Shown one piece after another: positions 25,642 through 34,123 of a DNA stretch of 64,000 nucleotides (within the stretch, counting starts at the first letter, position 1; the number at the start of each line of letters is the position of its first letter). The notes below the pieces were generated by a model. That model saw nothing but the letters and a program-made list of their open reading frames with translations. It was not told where the DNA came from and did not search any database. Source of the stretch: Cellulosimicrobium marinum (GTDB lineage: Bacteria; Actinomycetota; Actinomycetes; Actinomycetales; Cellulomonadaceae); contig NZ_JAJBZH010000002.1 of assembly GCF_020551945.1 (NCBI RefSeq), forward strand, positions 186,001-250,000, read 5' to 3'. Made by a program: the position numbers and the translations under genes.

Positions 25642-26807
25642 GGTCGGGCCTCCGTCTCGTGCAGCGGCTGCGACAGGGGGACGCGGAGCCGGACCAGGGT
25701 GCCCGAGCCGGGCGCCGTCTCCACCTCCAGGGCGTGGTCGTCGCCGTAGAGCTGGCGCACGCGCGTGTCGACGTTGCGCAGCCCGACGTGGCCCGCGCGC
25801 TCCCCGCGCAGCACGGCGTGCAGGGTCGCGGGGTCGGTGCCGACGCCGTCGTCCTCGACCGTGATCTCCGCCTGCGTGCCCTCGGCGCGCGCCGTGATGA
25901 CGATGGTGCCGCCCTCCTCGCGGGGTTCGAGGCCGTGCCGCACCGCGTTCTCGACGAGCGGCTGCACGGACAGGAACGGGATGGTCGTGGCGAGCGCCTC
26001 GGGCGCGATGCGCAGGGTCACGGTGAGGCGCTCCCCGAAGCGGGCGCGCTCCAGCTCGACGTACGAGCGGATCGAGTGGAGCTCGTCCGCGAGCGTGGTG
26101 AAGTCGCCGCGGTCGCGGAACGAGTAGCGCGTGAAGTCGGCGAAGTCGAGCACGAGGTCGCGGGCGCGGTCGGGGTCCGTGCTGATGAACGCGGCGATCG
26201 CGCCGAGCGCGTTGTAGACGAAGTGCGGGCTGATCTGGGCGCGCAGCGCCCGCAGCTCCGCCTCGACGAGCGCCGCGCGCGACGCCTCCAGCTCGGCGAG
26301 CTCGAGCTGCGCCGCGCACCACTGCGCGACCTCCTCGGTGGCGCGCACGAGCGGCGGGTGGACACGCTCGGCGAACGCGACGACGACCCCGGGCACGCGC
26401 TCACCGGTGACGATGGGTGCCCCGACGGCCTGGAGGCCGGCGTCCCGGGCCGTGCGCCGCGTGCCCTCGGCGAGCACCTGCTGCGCGACACGACGGGCGT
26501 CCGGCGCGAGGTGGGCCGGGCCGTCGAGGGCGAGGGCGCCGTCGGGCGTGACGACGGCGAGGGCGTCGCACCCGAGGAGGGTGCGCAGCGAGCGTGCGGC
26601 GCGGCGGACGTCGTCGCCGTCGAGACCGTCGCGCAGGTGCGTCGCGGCCCGGGACGCGAGGTGCAGGGTCCGGAACGTGGCCTGCTCGGAGTCGCTGCCG
26701 AGCTCGCGCGTGCCGCGGGCGTACCGCAGGGCGAGCACGAGCCCCGCGGTGAGCAGGACGCCCACGACGAGGCCGGCGGCGGCACCGGCGAGCACGGGCC
26801 CGGACAT
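25638..26807 (-). CDS. LytS-type sensor histidine kinase
   Basis: The 389-residue protein has one N-terminal helix (residues 5-28), a GAF-like sensor (about 45-165), the His_kinase motif QISPHFVYNAL (His195) and an HATPase domain with ENAVRHGLEP and GVGLRN-type loops. Unlike LytS or BtsS it lacks the multi-helix 5TM sensor, so ligand sensing is probably cytoplasmic. TACGAT ends six bases before ATG 26807, indicating a leaderless first gene of the four-gene operon. Confidence 0.88.
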   Translation of the reverse strand: MSGPVLAGAAAGLVVGVLLTAGLVLALRYARGTRELGSDSEQATFRTLHLASRAATHLRDGLDGDDVRRAARSLRTLLGCDALAVVTPDGALALDGPAHLAPDARRVAQQVLAEGTRRTARDAGLQAVGAPIVTGERVPGVVVAFAERVHPPLVRATEEVAQWCAAQLELAELEASRAALVEAELRALRAQISPHFVYNALGAIAAFISTDPDRARDLVLDFADFTRYSFRDRGDFTTLADELHSIRSYVELERARFGERLTVTLRIAPEALATTIPFLSVQPLVENAVRHGLEPREEGGTIVITARAEGTQAEITVEDDGVGTDPATLHAVLRGERAGHVGLRNVDTRVRQLYGDDHALEVETAPGSGTLVRLRVPLSQPLHETEARP

Positions 26808-26844
26808 GGGCCGATCGTATCGAGGGCCGACCGCCCTCACGGTG

Positions 26845-27396
26845 TCACGGCCCGCGGAAGAGGCGGCGACGGGCCCGCGGGTCGCCGGGGGAGCCGGGCG
26901 GCAGGTCGTGAGCGGCCGTCCAGGTCGGGACGGCGTGGGGGTGCACGGCGCCCTCGCGGACGGCGCGGTCGTGCACGGCCCGGGCGACGTGCGCCAACGA
27001 CTCACGGCACTCGAGCAGCCCGTGGACGAGGGAGAGCGTGAGCGTCGTGCCCGCCGTCCCGGACGTTCCCGGGGACCCGGCGGCGACGTGGGACACCGCC
27101 TGCCCGTGGACGAGCCACGCGGCGGCGCGCGGGGCGACGGCGCGGACCACGACGTCGAACTGGTCGGCGAGGAAGAACGAGCGGACGGGACCGCCGATCT
27201 CCCACAGCTCCGCTCCCTCGTGCCGGGCGGCGGCCGTGGTGCGGGTCTTCCAGCGGTGCTCGTCGAACGCGGCCGCGACCCACGCGCTCACGGTCCGGGG
27301 GTCGGCGGCGACGGTGAGCACGCACGCGGGGAACGCCCCGCGCGGCGGGTCGAGCGAGATCGGGAGCGGGGCGCGGTCGCGAGGCACGGGGCTCAC
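26845..27396 (-). CDS. Protein of unknown function
   Basis: A 183-residue soluble-looking protein whose GTG start overlaps the upstream membrane protein stop (GTGA), so the two work together. It contains 'AAFDEHRWKTRTTAAARHEGAELWEIGG' like segments, a His-rich mid-region and a basic tail. No signal peptide or helix is evident and I recognise no family. Confidence 0.65.
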   Translation of the reverse strand: MSPVPRDRAPLPISLDPPRGAFPACVLTVAADPRTVSAWVAAAFDEHRWKTRTTAAARHEGAELWEIGGPVRSFFLADQFDVVVRAVAPRAAAWLVHGQAVSHVAAGSPGTSGTAGTTLTLSLVHGLLECRESLAHVARAVHDRAVREGAVHPHAVPTWTAAHDLPPGSPGDPRARRRLFRGP

Positions 27397-27851
27397 CGAC
27401 GACCGTGCGGTCGTCCGACGGCGCCGAGGAGGCTGCGGCTCAGGACGTCGTGCCCGTCCCGCACGCTGCGCGGGAGCCACGAGGCGTACAGGACGCCGAG
27501 GACGAGCGGGACGAGGGCGACGAGCAGCGCGACCGGTTCCTCGGCCGTGACCCCGAGGGTCGCGAGGGCAGCCGCGGCGACGAACCAGATCACCACGAGG
27601 CCGAGGTCGAGCCCGCTCGGCCCGACCGTCCCGCGCACGCGCACGCCGTCGGGCTCCTCCCCGAGGCGTGCCCGGAGCACGCTGTGCCCGGTCGCGTACG
27701 TCCCGTGCACCCACCGGCGCGCGACCAGCAGGTCGTCGCGGACGCGCACCCGGACCCCGTCGGGGAGCGTCCCCGGCGGGGCGTCGGCGAGTGCGCGGAC
27801 CTGCGACGCCGTGGCGCCGGGAAGCACGAGGTCCAGGTCGGTGCGGAGCAC
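27393..27851 (-). CDS. Two-helix membrane protein of unknown function
   Basis: A 152-residue protein with a cytoplasmic-looking N-terminal domain (1-80) and two helices at about 83-103 and 108-127. TACACT lies six bases before GTG 27851, so it is likely leaderless and heads a two-gene operon with the following unknown gene. Confidence 0.7.
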   Translation of the reverse strand: MLRTDLDLVLPGATASQVRALADAPPGTLPDGVRVRVRDDLLVARRWVHGTYATGHSVLRARLGEEPDGVRVRGTVGPSGLDLGLVVIWFVAAAALATLGVTAEEPVALLVALVPLVLGVLYASWLPRSVRDGHDVLSRSLLGAVGRPHGRR

Positions 27852-27868
27852 GCGGCGAGTGTACGGCG

Positions 27869-28156
27869 TCAGCAGCAGCGCGAACCGGGGTTGGCGTCCT
27901 GCTCGGCGTGACGGGCGCGCCAGAACTCACGCTCGGTCATGACGGTCCCGCCGGGGTGGGTGGCCTGCCGGTGGGCGACGTACGTGGCGTACGCGTCGTC
28001 GCCCATGACCTGGCGCACGTACCAGCGGACGGCGCGGGCGGCGTCGAGCACGCGGGTCCCGACGGCGGCCAGCACCGCCCGGACGGTGCGGTGCCCCGCC
28101 CCGACGGCGGGGGGGGCCGTGGGGGCGGGGCCGTGCGTGCCCTGCGGCACCGTCAC
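27869..28156 (-). CDS. YbdD/YjiX family small protein
   Basis: The 95-residue protein has the family core VRWYVRQVMGDDAYATYV, HPG and EREFWRARHAEQDANPGSRCC, ending in the typical double Cys. Its GTG start overlaps the cstA stop. Members are nearly always encoded next to CstA/BtsT pyruvate transporters and are needed for transport in E. coli. Confidence 0.9.
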   Translation of the reverse strand: MTVPQGTHGPAPTAPPAVGAGHRTVRAVLAAVGTRVLDAARAVRWYVRQVMGDDAYATYVAHRQATHPGGTVMTEREFWRARHAEQDANPGSRCC

Positions 28157-30432
28157 CGGTGCCCCGTCGTCACGGGACGCTTCTCGGCGGGCAGATCGGC
28201 CCACTCCTTCTCGATCCGCTGCTCCGCCGCGGAGGCGACGAGCCCCGCGGGGGCGAAGCGGCGCGACGCGACGGGCGCGTCCTCGTGGTTCTCGCCGCCG
28301 CCGGCGCGCAGCGCCTTGACGGTGGTGACGATCGAGGCGGCCATGACGACGATCGCGAGGACGACGAACACGATCGACAGGGTGCCCTGGACGAACGTGT
28401 TGCGGACGACCGCCTCCATGGCCTCCACGGAGCCCGCCGTGCCGAACGACGTCTCGCCCGCGGCGAGCGCGTCCTTGAACGCGTCGTGCTGGGCCCAGTA
28501 CCCGACCGAGGGGACGTCCGAGAAGATCTTCTCGAACGACGCCGTGATGGTGACGACGGCCGTGAAGGCGAGCGGCACGGCGATGATCCACAGCCAGCGG
28601 AAGTAGCTGCGGCCGCGCTTGGTGACGATCGCGAGCACGACGGCGAGCGCGATCGCCGCGAGGAGCTGGTTGGCGATGCCGAACAGCGGGAAGAACGTGT
28701 TGATGCCGCCGAGCGGGTCGGTCACGCCGAGGTAGAGGATGGACCCCCACCCGGCGACCATGATCGCGGTGCACAACCAGACGCCCGGCCGCCAGGTGAC
28801 GTCGCGGAACTTCGGCGCGACGTTGCCGAGGGTGTCCTGGAGCATGAACCGGGCGACGCGCGTGCCGGCGTCGACGGCGGTGAGGATGAACAGGGCCTCG
28901 AACATGATCGCGAAGTGGTACCAGAAGCCCATCATGGCGGTGCCGCCGACGACCTGCTGCATGATGTGCGCGAGGCCGAGGGCGAGCGTGGGCGCACCAC
29001 CGGTGCGCGACACGATCGACGGCTCGCCGACCGCCGCGGCGGTGGAGGTGAGCATGTCGGGCGTGAGGTTGACGCCCATGAGGCCGAGGCCGTTGACGAA
29101 CGCGACGGCGCCCTCGACGGTGCCGCCGGTCGCGGCCGCGGAGGAGTTCATCGCGAAGTAGATGCCGCGGTCGATGGAGATGGCGGCGACGAGCGCCATG
29201 ATCGCGACGAACGACTCCATGAGCATGCCGCCGTAGCCGATGAAGCGCGTCTGGCGCTCCTTCTCGACGAGCTTCGGCGTGGTGCCGGACGCGATGAGGG
29301 CGTGGAACCCGGACAGCGCGCCGCACGCGATGGTGACGAACAGGAACGGGAACAGCGACCCGGACACGACCGGCCCGGTCTCGCCGGACGCGAACTCGCT
29401 GATCGCGGGGACGGTGATCTCGGGGCGCACGACCACGACGGCGAGCGCGAGGACGGCGATGACGCCGACCTTCATGAACGTCGACAGGTAGTCGCGCGGT
29501 GCGAGGAGGAGCCACACGGGCAGGACGGCGGCGACGAAGCCGTAGACGATGACGCCGATCGCGATGGTGGTGCGATCGAGGTGGAACATCTCGGCGCCCC
29601 ACGCGGTGTCGGCGACCCAGCCGCCGCCGACGATCGCGGCCATGAGGAGCACGAACCCGATGACGGACACCTCGGTGATCTTCCCGGGGCGCAGGTAGCG
29701 CAGGTAGACGCCCATGAACAGCGCGATGGGGATGGTCATCGACACGGAGAACACGCCCCACGGGCTCTCGCCGAGCGCGTTGACGACGACCAGCGCGAGG
29801 ATCGCGACGATGATGATCATGATGAGCAGCGACGCGACGATCGCGGCGGTCCCGCCGACCCGGCCGAGCTCCTGGCGGGCCATCTGCCCGATGGTCCGCC
29901 CGCCGCGGCGCATGGAGAAGAACAGGACGAGGTAGTCCTGCACGGCGCCCGCGAGCACGACGCCGACGATGATCCAGATGGTCCCCGGGAGGTAGCCCAT
30001 CTGCGCGGCGAGCACGGGGCCGACGAGCGGCCCGGCGCCGGCGATGGCGGCGAAGTGGTGCCCGTAGAGGACGCGACGGTCCGTGGGGACGAAGTCCTTG
30101 CCGTCCTCCTTGACCTCGGCGGGGGTGGCGCGGCGGTCGTCGGGCCGGGTGATGTACCGCTCGATGACCTTCGAGTAGAAGCGGTACGCGATGAAGTAGG
30201 TGCACACCGCGGCGAACACGAACCAGATCGCGTTGACGGTCTCGCCGCGCACGACGGCGAGCATCACCCACGCGACACCGCCCAGCAGGGCGATCCCGGC
30301 CCACAGCGCGATCTTCGCGGGGGTCCAGCGGGGGGTGGTCTCGTCCTCGGGGACGGCGGTCGGGGGGAGCGAGGGGTCGGGGACGACCGGCTCGTCCGCG
30401 GGACGTTCCGCGGTGCGGATGGGGGTTGACAC
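28153..30432 (-). CDS. cstA: Carbon starvation protein CstA, pyruvate/peptide transporter
   Basis: The 759-residue membrane protein carries the CstA signatures: the cytoplasmic YITRPDDRRATPA segment, FVPTDRRVLYGHHFAAIAGAGP, and a run of about sixteen to eighteen helices. GTG 30432 follows GGAGG by five bases. CstA-family proteins take up pyruvate during carbon limitation. A LytS/LytTR system lies downstream of it on the same strand, as in the BtsSR-BtsT arrangement, which supports regulation by a carboxylate signal. Confidence 0.94.
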   Translation of the reverse strand: MSTPIRTAERPADEPVVPDPSLPPTAVPEDETTPRWTPAKIALWAGIALLGGVAWVMLAVVRGETVNAIWFVFAAVCTYFIAYRFYSKVIERYITRPDDRRATPAEVKEDGKDFVPTDRRVLYGHHFAAIAGAGPLVGPVLAAQMGYLPGTIWIIVGVVLAGAVQDYLVLFFSMRRGGRTIGQMARQELGRVGGTAAIVASLLIMIIIVAILALVVVNALGESPWGVFSVSMTIPIALFMGVYLRYLRPGKITEVSVIGFVLLMAAIVGGGWVADTAWGAEMFHLDRTTIAIGVIVYGFVAAVLPVWLLLAPRDYLSTFMKVGVIAVLALAVVVVRPEITVPAISEFASGETGPVVSGSLFPFLFVTIACGALSGFHALIASGTTPKLVEKERQTRFIGYGGMLMESFVAIMALVAAISIDRGIYFAMNSSAAATGGTVEGAVAFVNGLGLMGVNLTPDMLTSTAAAVGEPSIVSRTGGAPTLALGLAHIMQQVVGGTAMMGFWYHFAIMFEALFILTAVDAGTRVARFMLQDTLGNVAPKFRDVTWRPGVWLCTAIMVAGWGSILYLGVTDPLGGINTFFPLFGIANQLLAAIALAVVLAIVTKRGRSYFRWLWIIAVPLAFTAVVTITASFEKIFSDVPSVGYWAQHDAFKDALAAGETSFGTAGSVEAMEAVVRNTFVQGTLSIVFVVLAIVVMAASIVTTVKALRAGGGENHEDAPVASRRFAPAGLVASAAEQRIEKEWADLPAEKRPVTTGHR

Positions 30433-30489
30433 AGGAGCCTCCAAGGGCGGTCGCGTCGTTGCGTTCGGCCGGACCAGGCTAGAGACGCA

Positions 30490-30504
30490 GGTCACACCGT
30501 GACC
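30490..30504. promoter_or_regulatory. Dyad operator candidate between cstA and the surface protein gene
   Basis: GGTCAC-ACC-GTGACC is a perfect 6-bp dyad about 58 bases upstream of cstA. TAGCCT on the minus strand (30471-30476) could be the cstA -10 hexamer just downstream of it. The regulator is unknown. Confidence 0.4.
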
Positions 30505-30646
30505 GGGTGCGCAGGACGGGCGGTCGGCCCGTGCGACGAACGGTGGTGGTGACGCGACGAACGGTCGGTGCGCGAGCGCGCTCTTCGGGCATCGGGGAGG
30601 CCGGTCAGGATAGGTTCGGGAGACCTGGACGACGGAGGCCCGACCT

Positions 30647-33406
30647 GTGCTCACGCCCCACCCCGTCGCGCGCCGCGCGGCACGCCGTACCGCCTCCGAG
30701 CGCCCGCTCGTCGCGGCAGCGGCCGCGTTGCTCGCGCTCGTCCTGCTGATCGTGGTCGTCGCGCCCGCGGCGCGGACGGCGTCGGCCCAGACGTCCACGG
30801 GGACCCTGTCGCTCTTCAAGCGGATCGAGAACCTCGACTCGGGCTCCTCGGAGGGGCGGCGCGAGCTGTGGACGATGCACGCGCGCAACGTCGACACCGG
30901 CGAGGTGATCGAGGGGGACGGGCTCAACGGCGTGCAGTCCCGGACGGTCCCCGCGGGGACGTACCGCATCTGGGAGACGGGCGGCGTCGCGGGCTACCGG
31001 TTCCAGGACTGGACCTGCGGCGACCAGCACCTCACCGACCCGACGCCCGAGGTCGTGGTGCCGCCGGGCGGGTCGCTCACGTGCACGGTGGACAACGAGG
31101 CGATCGAGCCGCGGCTGACGCTCGTCAAGGAGGTCGTGGGCGGCACGGCGCAGCCGGAGGACTGGACGCTGCGCGCCCAGGGTCCGTCGTCGATCGGCGG
31201 GCCGTCCGGGTCCGACGACGTGACGGACCGGACCGTGCGGATCGGGCAGTACACGCTCTCGGAGGAGGGCGGCCCACCGGGGTACCAGGAGCAGGGCTGG
31301 TCCTGCGACGGCGCGGACCTCGTGGGCGACGTGGTGACGATCGACCTCGCGCAGTCGGTGACGTGCACCGCGACGAACGTGGGTCCCGTCCCGCGCGAGG
31401 TCCCGACGCTCACCCTCGTCAAGAAGGTCGCCGGGGGGCCGGCGGCCGCGGGCGACTGGACGCTCACCGCCTCGGGACCGACGCCGGTCTCGGGGACGAC
31501 CGGGTCACAGCCGGTCACGGGGGTGGAGGTCGACGCGGGGGAGTACACGCTCGCGGAGGACGGCCCGCCCGGGTACGACGCCGCGTGGTCCTGCACCGGG
31601 GCGTCGGCCGGTGACGGGGCGGGCGGCTCGGTGGTCGTGGCCGAGGGCGAGGACGTCGTCTGCACGGCGACGAACACGTGGGCCGGGGGCACGCTCACGC
31701 TCACGAAGATCGTCGAGGGCGGGCTGTTCGTGGTGCCGTCCCACTGGACGCTCACCGCGACCGGGGCCGAGGCGACGGTGAGCGGACGCTCCGGGTCGGC
31801 GGACGTGACGGACGCGTTCGTGCCCGCGGGCGGCTACGTGCTCTCCGAGGACGGCTGGAGCGGGTTCGAGGCGGGACCGTGGTCGTGCACGGGCGGTGCG
31901 GTGACGGGCGACGTCGTGGTCGTCGGCACGGGTGCCGACGTCGAGTGCACCGTGACGAACACCGCGCTGCCGTCCCTGCTCACCCTCGTCAAGGTGGTCG
32001 ACGGCGGCCCCGCCGCCCCCGAGGACTGGACGCTGTCCGCGACGGGTCCGCAGGCGGACGGGACGACCGGCACGATCTCCGGGCCGTCGGGTGGTGTGGA
32101 GGTGAGCCACGTCGACGTCGGGGAAGGCGTCCACGTGCTCGCCGAGTCGGACGGCCCGGCGGGCTACGAGCCTCAGGGCTGGGAGTGCGTCGGGGGCCTG
32201 CTGCAGGCGGGGTCGAGCGTGCTGGTCGGCGAGGACGAGAACGTCGTGTGCACGGTGACGAACACGTACGTGGAGGCGACGCTGACGCTGCGCAAGGACG
32301 TGGCGGGCGGGTCGGCCGACCCGGCGGCATGGGACCTCACGGCGACGGACGCGGGCGGGACGGCGGTGCTGGACGGGACCACCGGCGGCGACGGGGTCAC
32401 CGCCGTCCCGGTGCCCACGGGCACGTACGACCTGGCGGAGTCGGGCGGGTACGGCGGGTACGCCTCCGAGGGGTGGTCGTGCGACGGCGGCACGCTCGAC
32501 GGCGCGACGCTCACGCTCGGCCCCGGTGACGACGTGACGTGCACGGTGACCAACCGGGCCGAGCTCCCGCACCTCACGCTCGTCAAGGAGCTCGACGCCC
32601 GCGGGTACACGGGCGACGCGGAGCCCACGGACTGGAGCCTCACCGCCGCGGGCGCGGGGCAGACGCTCTCCGGGATCACGGGGAGCCCCGCCGTCTCGCA
32701 CGTCACCGTCACGCCCGGCCGGTACGTCCTGGGGGAGACGGGCGGCGAGCCGGGCTGGACGGCCTCGCGGTGGGTCTGCGACGGCGGGCGTGTCGTGGAG
32801 AACCCCGTCACGTCGGTGTCGACCGTCGTCGTCCTCCCTGGCACCGACGTGACCTGCACGGTGACGAACCACTGGCTCGCGGGGACGTTGACGCTGCACA
32901 AGGAGGTCGTGGACGACCTCGCGCCGGTCGACGACTGGGAGCTCACCGCCGCGGGACGGACACCGATCTCCGGCCACGACGGCAGCCCGGGGGTCACCCT
33001 CGTCCCGGTGGCCGCGGGTCGGTACGACCTCCTGGAGTCCGGGGGCTCGGGGGAGTGGGAGCAGGAAGGCTGGTCGTGCGACGGCGGCGAGCTCGTCGAC
33101 GCGGGCACCGTCCAGGTGGACGACGGCGCGGACGTCGTCTGCACGGTCGTCAACACCGTCGACCTCCCGCCGACACCGACGCCGACACCGACACCGACAC
33201 CGACGGACCCCACCACCGACCCGACCGACCCGACCACGACCCCGACGGACCCGGCGACCGGGGAGTCCCCGGGCGCGGACGGCGGGTCCCCGGACGGTCC
33301 ACCGCTCGCGTCCACCGGTGCGAGCGTCGCGGCGCTGGTCGCGGCAGCCCTCGCGGCGCTCGTCGTCGGGGGAGTGCTCCTGGCCGTGCGCCGACGTCGC
33401 GGCTGA
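30647..33406 (+). CDS. Cell-wall-anchored protein with eight prealbumin-like repeats and LASTG sorting signal
   Basis: GTG 30647 follows GGAGG. The 919-residue protein has a membrane signal (about residues 20-47) and eight repeats of roughly 85-100 residues. Each opens with (T/S)LTLxKxV, contains W(S/T)C(D/T)G and closes with VxCTVTNT, a SpaA/prealbumin-like surface fold; the two Cys per repeat should form a disulfide. A Pro-Thr-Asp stalk (PTPTPTPTD repeats) leads to LASTG (887-891), a hydrophobic helix and a RRRRG tail. LAxTG signals are cut by class E sortases of actinobacteria. It is probably a fibrous wall-linked stalk or adhesin. No sortase gene is in the window. Confidence 0.9.
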   Translation: MLTPHPVARRAARRTASERPLVAAAAALLALVLLIVVVAPAARTASAQTSTGTLSLFKRIENLDSGSSEGRRELWTMHARNVDTGEVIEGDGLNGVQSRTVPAGTYRIWETGGVAGYRFQDWTCGDQHLTDPTPEVVVPPGGSLTCTVDNEAIEPRLTLVKEVVGGTAQPEDWTLRAQGPSSIGGPSGSDDVTDRTVRIGQYTLSEEGGPPGYQEQGWSCDGADLVGDVVTIDLAQSVTCTATNVGPVPREVPTLTLVKKVAGGPAAAGDWTLTASGPTPVSGTTGSQPVTGVEVDAGEYTLAEDGPPGYDAAWSCTGASAGDGAGGSVVVAEGEDVVCTATNTWAGGTLTLTKIVEGGLFVVPSHWTLTATGAEATVSGRSGSADVTDAFVPAGGYVLSEDGWSGFEAGPWSCTGGAVTGDVVVVGTGADVECTVTNTALPSLLTLVKVVDGGPAAPEDWTLSATGPQADGTTGTISGPSGGVEVSHVDVGEGVHVLAESDGPAGYEPQGWECVGGLLQAGSSVLVGEDENVVCTVTNTYVEATLTLRKDVAGGSADPAAWDLTATDAGGTAVLDGTTGGDGVTAVPVPTGTYDLAESGGYGGYASEGWSCDGGTLDGATLTLGPGDDVTCTVTNRAELPHLTLVKELDARGYTGDAEPTDWSLTAAGAGQTLSGITGSPAVSHVTVTPGRYVLGETGGEPGWTASRWVCDGGRVVENPVTSVSTVVVLPGTDVTCTVTNHWLAGTLTLHKEVVDDLAPVDDWELTAAGRTPISGHDGSPGVTLVPVAAGRYDLLESGGSGEWEQEGWSCDGGELVDAGTVQVDDGADVVCTVVNTVDLPPTPTPTPTPTPTDPTTDPTDPTTTPTDPATGESPGADGGSPDGPPLASTGASVAALVAAALAALVVGGVLLAVRRRRG

Positions 33407-33451
33407 CGCTCTCGCCGCGCGCCCCCTGACGCCGGGGGCTACTGTCCTGCC

Positions 33452-34090
33452 GTGGCCGACGAGGATGCGGGCAAGAGCGACCGGACCCTGCGCGAGACCG
33501 TGACGGTGGTGCTGCTCTCCGTCACCGCGGTGCTCACCGCGTGGAGCGGGTTCGAAGCGAGCAAGTGGGGCGGCGAGATGTCGATCGCCTTCTCGCGCGC
33601 GTCGACCCAGCGCATCGAGGCGTCCACGCAGGCGACCCACGCCGACGCCGCGCGCGCCGTCGACCTCCAGGTCTTCAGCCTCTGGCTCGAGGCCTACGCC
33701 ACCGAGGACGCGGTGCTCGAGGAGTTCGCGCGCACGCGGTTCACCGATCACTTCGAGCCCGCCTTCGACGAGTGGCTCACGTCGCGACCGTTGCAGAACC
33801 CCGACGCCGCACCCAGCCCGTTCGCGCTCGAGAGCTACGTCCCGCCCGGTACCGTCGAGGCGGCCGAGGCCGACGCGCGCGCCGACGAGCTCTTCGAGCA
33901 GGCGCTCGTCAACAACCAGCGCGGCGACAACTACACGCTCATGACCGTGCTCTTCGCCCTCGTCCTGTTCTTCGGGGCGTTCTCCGGACGGTTCCGGTCC
34001 GGTCCGGCCTCATGGGGGATGCTCGGTACGGGATCGGTGCTGCTCGTCGTCGGCATCGGCTTCCTCCTGGCGTTCCCCAAGATCATCTGA
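33452..34090 (+). CDS. Membrane protein of unknown function (DUF4337-like)
   Basis: The 212-residue protein has a helix at 14-32, a soluble segment with 'AWSGFEASKWGGEMS' and 'DLQVFSLWLEAY' and two C-terminal helices. The pattern is that of a widespread family of unknown function resembling DUF4337. TACTGT at 33440-33445 lies six bases before GTG 33452, so the start is leaderless. Confidence 0.7.
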   Translation: MADEDAGKSDRTLRETVTVVLLSVTAVLTAWSGFEASKWGGEMSIAFSRASTQRIEASTQATHADAARAVDLQVFSLWLEAYATEDAVLEEFARTRFTDHFEPAFDEWLTSRPLQNPDAAPSPFALESYVPPGTVEAAEADARADELFEQALVNNQRGDNYTLMTVLFALVLFFGAFSGRFRSGPASWGMLGTGSVLLVVGIGFLLAFPKII

Positions 34091-34123
34091 CGACGCCCGA
34101 CGCCCGATCCACGAGGAGGTGCC

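Noticed and set aside
28159-30429. A 756-codon open frame antisense to cstA
   Set aside because: Highly charged, no domains, and entirely within cstA, whose protein matches its family throughout.
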